A DNA stretch of 64,000 bases from Polymyxa betae (taxonomy: Eukaryota; Endomyxa; Phytomyxea; Plasmodiophorida; Plasmodiophoridae): NCBI GenBank assembly GCA_003693705.1, contig RBZT01000809.1, forward strand, positions 62,001 through 126,000, written 5' to 3'. The translations under genes were made by a program, and so were the position numbers. The notes under the pieces were generated by a model. It did not search any database, was not told the origin of the DNA, and was given only the letters and a program-made list of their open reading frames with translations. Below are positions 57,915 to 64,000 of the stretch, in pieces. How positions within the stretch are numbered: position 1 is the stretch's first letter; each line of letters starts with the position of its first letter.

Positions 57915-59203
57915 TCATGGACGACGTCGCTGATATGTAACTTGACAGACATGTCTGGTATCAATGACGTTCTCAGGAGACACGATCGACACCAACTGAT
58001 CATTAAACAGGAACCATTGCTCGGAATTGGGTCCATATCGGGCTTTGGCAACATAATGCCCGGATTTGGCTCCATGCCCGAGATGGTTCACAACCGCCAG
58101 CAGATCGTACTGGACGGCGGTCTCATCCTCCATGAACGGCTGCATGTCGAGTCGTAACGGGACCTGAACCGGCGTCTGAATTTGATGCTGCGCGAGATTG
58201 ACGCGATTCAGAGCGACAACGAGGACGTCGGGCGCGACGCGTATCCGCCTGGTTTCCTGCATGGAGCCGGCATCGCCCAAGTCTTGCATGGGCTCGTTGA
58301 AATAGCGATCCATTAGAGCTCGCAGGTCGATGACGTCGTTTTGCTCAGGTAAGATCAAACGAAGGTCGTAACTGGATTCAGGCGCGACGTTAACGAGCGG
58401 CATCAAGGCACCATCGTGGGTCCATCGCCTCCGATCAATGACCTCGGTGCGTTTGGCGATCGAATTCCAGGCGGCGGTGGCTCCGGGGTCGTTAGCTAAG
58501 ACGGTCTCTACTGCCTGGAAGAAGTATTGGACGACTTCGGTCGCGTCTTCCTGCCGGTATCGATGGAAGGTTCGAGGCGCCACATGCAGCATGGCGTCGT
58601 AGACGGCCCTCGGGTCAATTCGACGACATCGGCCACGTTCCTCGCCGTAGTTCATCCAATCGATTAGCTCGTTATATTCCCAGATCCATCTGGCATCGGA
58701 TGCTGCAGAACATTTAGCTAATCTGCAGTGAAAAAATGAAGTTACTTTACATTGATTTCTTCTCCTCTCAATCTGTCTGGAGATAGCCGGATGCGATAGA
58801 AACCCATTGAGAACCGGAATATGTCGAAGGCACTGTAATGCCGAGTTCATATAGCAGGTATTGCCAAGATTTCGCTGCAACAATATCTCAGTTATGACGA
58901 TCGATTGAATGTTGCAATTACCAGGCCGCATTTCCATCTGGGAGGTTGGCGTTGCTGTGGCAACGATGGCGGTTCCTGCTTTGGGCGATTATCGGCATAA
59001 TCGACAATGGGTCGTTCAGCATTGGTGTTGTTCTTAACAACGATTAGGTGCTGCCATACAAGAAAGGAAGCGATGGCCAGAATGCCCACGATGCCTAATA
59101 CATATGTGATAAGGGTTGTGCATTGGCAGAATGATAGCGCTGGTGATCTTGAATTGATTGATCGGCGTCTGCGAGTAGTACTGACAGCTTGACCGCTGTC
59201 CAT
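57915..59203 (-). CDS. Membrane-anchored ubiquitin-specific protease (USP, C19) B
   Basis: Exon 1 (59203-58922) encodes 94 residues with an Arg-rich start, a membrane span (LITYVLGIVGILAIASFLVW) and a linker ending KCGL. A 47-bp intron leads to RNLGNTCYMNSALQCL, the catalytic Cys box (Cys about 101). Further motifs are RQEDATEVVQYFFQ and the His box GHGAKSGHYVAKAR, then FLFNDQLVSIVSPENV. A 48-bp in-frame intron-like segment around 58725 (gtaaag to ctgcag) is probably spliced out, joining NQ to SSDARWIWEY. Length is about 415 residues. Catalytic Cys and His are both present, so it should be active. Confidence 0.88.
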
Positions 59204-59650
59204 AAAAGAATATGACGAGAATATACAGAGACGGTTAGATACAGAGAGTGAGAGAGATAAATAGACAGCGATTGATCTCTACGCAGACCGAACTCGTTTT
59301 CCAGGCTAATGAATGATAGGACCCATCTCCTGCCGCCATCAATATTAAGACAAAGTAATCTCTCCAACGATTTCGAAGACGAGATTCAATGGCAAGGCTA
59401 TCGGCGTCTGGTCAACCCCGCTGGCATTGTGATCATCGAAATCGCATCAATTAGATAGCGAATGAGGTTCAGCAACGATCGCTGTCAGAATCGTATTATA
59501 TGGTTGTAGAAGACCAGATAAAACAGGATTATGTCAAGTTGAAGGCAAAGTGACAAAAAACTCGAAAACAGAACGAAGAAATTTCGAGTTCAATGTTCGG
59601 ACTGCGTGACGGGGTCGTACGGCTCTGAAAGCTTCTCATTTCTGGAGATC
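59204..59650. other. Divergent intergenic region USP-B/RCL1
   Basis: No gene seen in 447 bp; probable promoters for both flanking genes. Confidence 0.45.
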
Positions 59651-60907
59651 ATGGTGGGCCCTGCACCTACCATCACCAAGACCAAATCCAATCCCACCAA
59701 TGTCTCTGTGCAGTTATTGACATGTACGCGACGTAATCGGCAGCTATATTTCCAGGGTTCCGAGGCGTTCGCCGCCAGGCTGGTTCTGTCGACGTTGAGC
59801 ACGATCCCGATCACGATTACCGAGATCCGCTCTCTGGAACAGAGCCCTGGTATTACAGGTATGAATGGAGACCGTCTCTATGATGAAAATATCAACCAGA
59901 ATCGCAGAATATGAAGTGAGCTTACTTCGTCTGATTGAGAAAGTCACGAACGGATCGCAGATTCAGATCAATACGACAGGAACGCAGGTCCGATATCGAC
60001 CCGGATTCATCACGGGCGGTGACGATCTCGAGCACGATTGTCATCCGTCACGTTCGATCGGTTATTATCTCACAGCGCTGCTGGCTCTGGCGCCATTCGC
60101 CAAGAATCCCATCGCCATCACCCTCCGTGGCGTCTGCAACGACGATCAGGATCGCTCCGTCGACCTGATTCGCACCGTCACCTTGCCCATGCTGAAATCG
60201 TTCGGCGTCGAAGACGGCATCGAGCTGAAGGTGAAGCGGCGAGGCGCGGCACCGCTGGGCGGCGGTGAGGTCGTGTTCCGCTGCAGCAGCGTGGCCCAGC
60301 TCCGGCCGGTCGTACTGACCGACGCCGGCATGATCAAGCGGATCCGTGGCGTGGCGTACACGGCCCGCGTCGCCCCGACTCTGGCGAATCGGGTCGTGGA
60401 CTCGGCCCGGGCCGTACTGAACCACTTCATCCCGGACGTGTGGATTTACACGGACCATTATAAGGGGAAGGAGGCGGGTCTATCACCCGGCTATGCGCTC
60501 TCATTGCTGGCCGAATCCACGACCGGCTGCCTGCTGGGCATAGAGCGACCTGGCCAGGGGCAGCCCGAGGAGCTCGGCGATACCGTCGCCAAGCTGCTGC
60601 TGGAGGAAATCGCCGGCGGCGGCTGCGTGGATTCGTCGTGCCAGCCCTTGGTGCTGCTGTTCATGACGTTGTGCCCGGATGATGTCTCGAAAGTGAGATT
60701 CTCACAGCTGACGCCGATCGCGTAAGATGATGATGATGGAGATTTACAGAGATTGATATCGTTCTGTTTAGGATTCAATGGCTCAGGCATCTTCGCGATT
60801 TCTTCGGAGTCGTGTTCCGACTTCGCCCGGATCCGGCCAGTAATACGATATTGGTGTCGTGTCGTGGTGTTGCATATAGGAATGTCGTAAGAAGAGCATT
60901 GGCTTAA
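59651..60907 (+). CDS. RCL1: RCL1, RNA 3'-phosphate-cyclase-like ribosome biogenesis factor
   Basis: Rcl1 works with Bms1 in the SSU processome for early pre-18S rRNA cleavage; unlike true cyclases it lacks cyclase activity. Three exons (59651-59858, 59908-60721, 60772-60907; introns of 49 and 50 bp) encode about 385 residues. Landmarks: AARLVLSTLSTIPITITEIR, EYEVSLLRLIEKVTNGSQIQ, RPGFITGGDDLEHDC, ITLRGVCNDDQDRSVDLI, PLGGGEVVFRC, IKRIRGVAYTARVAPTLANR, IYTDHYKGKEAGLSPGYALS and LLLEEIAGGGCVDSSCQPLV. The last exon closes with WLRHLRDFFGVVF and LVSCRGVAYRNVVRRALA. GC is raised in the central exon. Confidence 0.95.
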
Positions 60908-61347
60908 CTCATTTTAATAATATTTTTTCATTCAATAATATTGTCATTATTATCGTATCACGGGTCTTGCATCAAAAATTACCTGCGTCGTTGGCTGGGA
61001 TTCTGCCACCTTGTAAATCAACATAACTGCTGCTTCTGCTTCGTTTTCGTCAGATTACTTTACCAACAAAATCAAGTTGGATTGAAAACTGGTCTCTTGC
61101 CTGAAATCAGGCCACTTTAGAATTTCTCTGATTCCATTATACACTATTGCTAGCAGTTAGGCAGTTACATCAGATCTATCAAAAGCCTTTCTAATATTAA
61201 AGCTGTCTATTTCGACAGCAAATTCGCCAACAAGTCGGAAATTAGAAAAACAAACACAAAATTTGTGAAAATTGCGCTCTTATATAAGGCAGTATCAGAA
61301 TTCAATCGTTCTTGTTGAGGTGGTGAATTGCCCGAGCGAGACAGCCC
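60908..61347. other. Intergenic, AT-rich
   Basis: Nothing supported. Presumed RCL1 polyadenylation region and TAF12 promoter. Confidence 0.45.
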
Positions 61348-61951
61348 ATGGCGTCTCTGCCACAGCTCTCCAAGGCCATCGACATGCAGGCACAGTCGAT
61401 TTTCGATCTGCACCGGCGCGCCATTCTCCAGGTCGGTCTTGTCGGGCTGGGTTATCACCAACTAAGTTCTGGCAGCCCGCCCAGAAAGGCAGCGAAATTT
61501 TGTCGATCGATAGGTTGAAGGAGCTCGTTAAGAACATCGATCCGAATGAAGAGTTGGATCCGGAAGTTGGAAGTGTACATTACGTTTGGATCTTGGCTGC
61601 CTCTCAACGCCAATAACACCAATGTCCAGGTCCTGCTTCAGATCGCAGACGAATTCGTAGATAATGTCGCCACGTTCGCCTGCGCTATCGCTAAGCATCG
61701 GAAGTCGGCGACTTTAGATGCAAAAGATGTCCAGCTTTATTTAGGTTGCTAGCTGCTATGTTGACGTGATTCAATTCTCTTAAGTCGGTTCAGATCACAG
61801 CTGGAATATACGCATTCCAGGTTTTACATCGGGATTCATACATCCATTACGATTAGAGACGCAGAGAAGTAAAACGGCCCAGATGAGGAAGATGGCCGTC
61901 CAGAACTCGATCAGCAATCCTCGTAAGCGTAAGACTCCACCCCAGCCTTAA
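61348..61951 (+). CDS. TAF12: TAF12, histone-fold subunit of TFIID/SAGA
   Basis: TAF12 pairs with TAF4 (or ADA1) through an H2B-like histone fold. Four exons (61348-61431, 61476-61565, 61630-61744, 61794-61951; introns of 44, 64 and 49 bp) encode 148 residues. The fold reads RLKELVKNIDPNEELDPEVL, LQIADEFVDNVATFACAIAK, HRKSATLDAKDVQLYL, then the conserved HSWNIRIPGF and a lysine-rich tail. All joins are in phase and the order is the same as in human and yeast. Confidence 0.95.
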
Positions 61952-62210
61952 TCCGCATCGAAATTTGAGTATGTATTTTTTGTTGTTCTCCTGCAAACGA
62001 CAATCTTTCATCTAATTAGTAAATAATAGCTTCTTCTGATTTGCTTAACTTGTGGCCTCGGATGTTTTCTTATTACAATTGCTGGAAATTTAAGTAACAT
62101 CCTTTACGAAGCACAAAACAAAACGCTGATTTAAGACATATATGCAGATTATATTTATTAACAGGACAATTATATACAATACGTTGTTAACCAGCTATAA
62201 TATAATTAAT

Positions 62211-64000
62211 TTAGGGGAGCGGAGATGGGAAGTGAACCGGAAGGCTCTGATAGAACTTGTTGCCTCCACCCGTCTTCATTTTGTTGACCGTATTTAAGTT
62301 TGACAATGACGGCATAAAATTGACATGAGGTGAAAAGGCACCGCTTGGATAAACATTTCCGGCATTAGCTAATCTTGGGTTCGACATGACTGGTAGAGTC
62401 ATTGGACCCCTTGATTGACTGTAAGCAGTAATGCATGACCGGCACAAAAGGTAACGATCGTGACCCATCATACCAGCAACATTAGTATTGCATACTCGAA
62501 TTGAACCGGTACCCGTCGCTTCGCAGGGAAATAATTGCTGTTCTGGCCTCTTGCAAGTTGCACATTGTAGAGAAGGGCCATTTAGCTTCAATAATGGCGG
62601 AACATTGTACGCTACCAGATTGCTCTTGGAAGTCGGAGTTCCAACAACAGCAGGAATCGCAGGCGAAGAATCTAGGCCGTTGTCAGACGTTCTAGATTTC
62701 TTGGACCTCCTACTGGCAAACTTCTGAACAGTGATATCTCTCATGTCTTTTCGAAAGAACATTCTCTGCTCAAACGATTGCAGGAATTCTTGGTAGTACC
62801 GTTTAAGGCGATACGAAGCATCGGTAACTGTGGGCGAGTAATTCGGTAGTGTCCTGAATATTCGAGCCCATGTTCCTTCAATGGCCACGACAGTGTCAAA
62901 ACCACCTCTTTGAGTTACTTCACGGTACAGATGGTAAAGATCCAAATCTTTGCCACCGAGCGTGGGATTACGAAGCATCGGACATGAGATCTCCTTCAGG
63001 AAAGTCTTCAGCTGGGCGTAAAAGTCCTGTTTCTGGGCATCGTAATCACCGTCACCTGGCTTCATCTCTGGAAGGGTCTCACTGGGCATTAGCTCTTCTT
63101 CTTCAACATCGCATGATGACCTCTCCAGATCCCACCGGTTTAACTTGCAAGTCCATTTCCCTTTTAGATCGTCCAAGGGAACATCTTTCGGCAGACGGCG
63201 CCACTTCAAGCAACGAGGATTATCACACTGAGCCCAGTCGTACTCTATTACAGACTGTTCACTGCCTTCTCGACCATCACCGTTGCTTAGAATGGTTTTT
63301 CGCATATTCGGCAAACTGGCATAAGAAGCTGCAATGGCAGCTGCCCGTTCAGTTCGTATGGCTTTCGGCCTTCTTCGTTTAACTTTGCCATCAGCATCAT
63401 CTTGACTGGATCCATCGCCAGAACAGCTATTGTTGGAACCGCTCCCAGCCTCGTTGGCTAAACTTATAGATTCAGCTGCAGTTTCAGCAAAAAATGTCAT
63501 CTTGTTGGTGCTGTCTTGTGAAGCGGGAGAGAAAGTAGGGGATGATTGAAGATTTAACGACGAGACATGCTCAGCGGCTTTTAGAATTAAGGATGAAAAG
63601 TCCAGGCTTTCATCTCGGTCATCAGCGCCTTCATAGGTCATGTCGCTTTCAGTATCGTCTTCCAATGCGGCAACAGAGGAAGCAATTATATCGATACCTT
63701 TCGCTGCAGCATCTGGACCTCCATTCTGGTTGCTTGGTGTCAGACGTTTAAAGGCACCGCCAATAGAAAAGGCAGGCCGTTCACGACAAGATCGACATTT
63801 AAATGAGCCGGGTCCTTGCAACAATGCATCATGTGAAGTGCCGCTTTTCAATTCGCACTGCCGATGGACAAATCGACGACAAGCGTAGCAAGAGATCCAG
63901 GAAGAGGTCGGGCGGACCGGATCCGAGTAGATCTGGTCGCAGTGCTGGCACATTCGTTGCTGATCGAAATTGTCAGCGCATTGCCGGCACAAATAGGCGG
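62211..64000 (-). CDS. PHD-like/CW/ARID chromatin protein, 5' end outside window
   Basis: The open frame continues past the right edge, so the N-terminus is missing; about 596 residues are visible. In order: a Cys/His module (CRQCADN, MCQHCDQIYS, WISCYACRRFVHRQCE, FKCRSCRER), a PHD-type finger of the MLL/SET1 style; a linker with KRRRPKAIRTERAA; a CW zinc finger (YDWAQCDNPRCLKWRRLP, GKWTCKLNRWD, SSCDVEEEE), which in other proteins reads H3K4 methylation; and an ARID DNA-binding domain (DFYAQLKTFLKEI, LDLYHLYREVTQRGGFDTVV, WARIFRTLP, LKRYYQEFLQSFE). A last cysteine pair region (CATCKRPEQQLFPC, LLCRSCITAY) lies near the C-terminus. Intronless in the visible part. Confidence 0.9.
   Translation of the reverse strand, partial: AYLCRQCADNFDQQRMCQHCDQIYSDPVRPTSSWISCYACRRFVHRQCELKSGTSHDALLQGPGSFKCRSCRERPAFSIGGAFKRLTPSNQNGGPDAAAKGIDIIASSVAALEDDTESDMTYEGADDRDESLDFSSLILKAAEHVSSLNLQSSPTFSPASQDSTNKMTFFAETAAESISLANEAGSGSNNSCSGDGSSQDDADGKVKRRRPKAIRTERAAAIAASYASLPNMRKTILSNGDGREGSEQSVIEYDWAQCDNPRCLKWRRLPKDVPLDDLKGKWTCKLNRWDLERSSCDVEEEELMPSETLPEMKPGDGDYDAQKQDFYAQLKTFLKEISCPMLRNPTLGGKDLDLYHLYREVTQRGGFDTVVAIEGTWARIFRTLPNYSPTVTDASYRLKRYYQEFLQSFEQRMFFRKDMRDITVQKFASRRSKKSRTSDNGLDSSPAIPAVVGTPTSKSNLVAYNVPPLLKLNGPSLQCATCKRPEQQLFPCEATGTGSIRVCNTNVAGMMGHDRYLLCRSCITAYSQSRGPMTLPVMSNPRLANAGNVYPSGAFSPHVNFMPSLSNLNTVNKMKTGGGNKFYQSLPVHFPSPLP

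Noticed and set aside
60048-60458. 136-codon minus ORF over RCL1
   Set aside because: RCL1 is clearly coding on the other strand; this is a GC-driven shadow.
1-64000. CRISPR array, bacterial operons or phage genes
   Set aside because: Spliceosomal introns throughout and eukaryote-specific genes rule out a prokaryotic source; no regularly spaced short repeats were seen.

Overview
This is nuclear DNA from a eukaryote with a small, intron-rich genome. Nearly all multi-exon genes here can be reassembled with canonical GT-AG introns of about 42-66 bp, most of them 46-56 bp, and all three stop codons are used. The gene set is core eukaryotic: METTL5, TFIIA, a lipid kinase, SWIB proteins, WDR82/Swd2, eIF3e, MOB4, VPS13, ubiquilin, RCL1 and TAF12. 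I cannot name the species. A Ty3/Gypsy fragment whose GPY/F and chromodomain resemble elements I associate with oomycetes, a plant-like telomeric heptamer inside an intron, and several ankyrin and SWIB genes hint at a SAR-type protist such as an oomycete or plasmodiophorid. That is inference only.

Layout. 0.8-6.1 kb: a coiled-coil protein, then METTL5 (minus) head to head with TFIIA large subunit (plus), then an 11-exon diacylglycerol/sphingosine-kinase-like gene. 6.5-21.2 kb: two SWIB paralogues flanking an ankyrin gene, WDR82, an isolated SRP54 M-domain protein, eIF3e, a DEAD-box helicase, a second ankyrin protein, an ATP6AP2-like V-ATPase accessory protein and IFRD. 22-31 kb: three unidentified minus-strand genes, MOB4, a secreted S10 carboxypeptidase and a large intronless PHD protein.

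31-37 kb is the only transposon-rich part. It has a deleted LTR retrotransposon with an intact 5-bp target duplication, a roughly 332-bp tandem repeat in three copies, a gag-type zinc-knuckle scrap and a broken non-LTR reverse transcriptase. 37-64 kb returns to genes: an MFS transporter, a coiled-coil protein, ubiquilin, an 11-kb VPS13, two membrane-anchored ubiquitin proteases facing each other, RCL1, TAF12, and a PHD/CW/ARID chromatin protein cut by the window end.

Several genes share themes: transcription and chromatin (TFIIA, TAF12, WDR82, SWIB, PHD, ARID), ribosome biogenesis and translation (METTL5, RCL1, eIF3e), and proteostasis or membrane traffic (ubiquilin, two USPs, VPS13, MOB4, ATP6AP2). 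Nothing suggests an operon; genes are compact and often divergent. No convincing tRNA, rRNA or CRISPR was found. Exon boundaries were worked out by hand from reading frame, splice dinucleotides and remembered family sequences, so boundaries of unrecognised genes are less certain.
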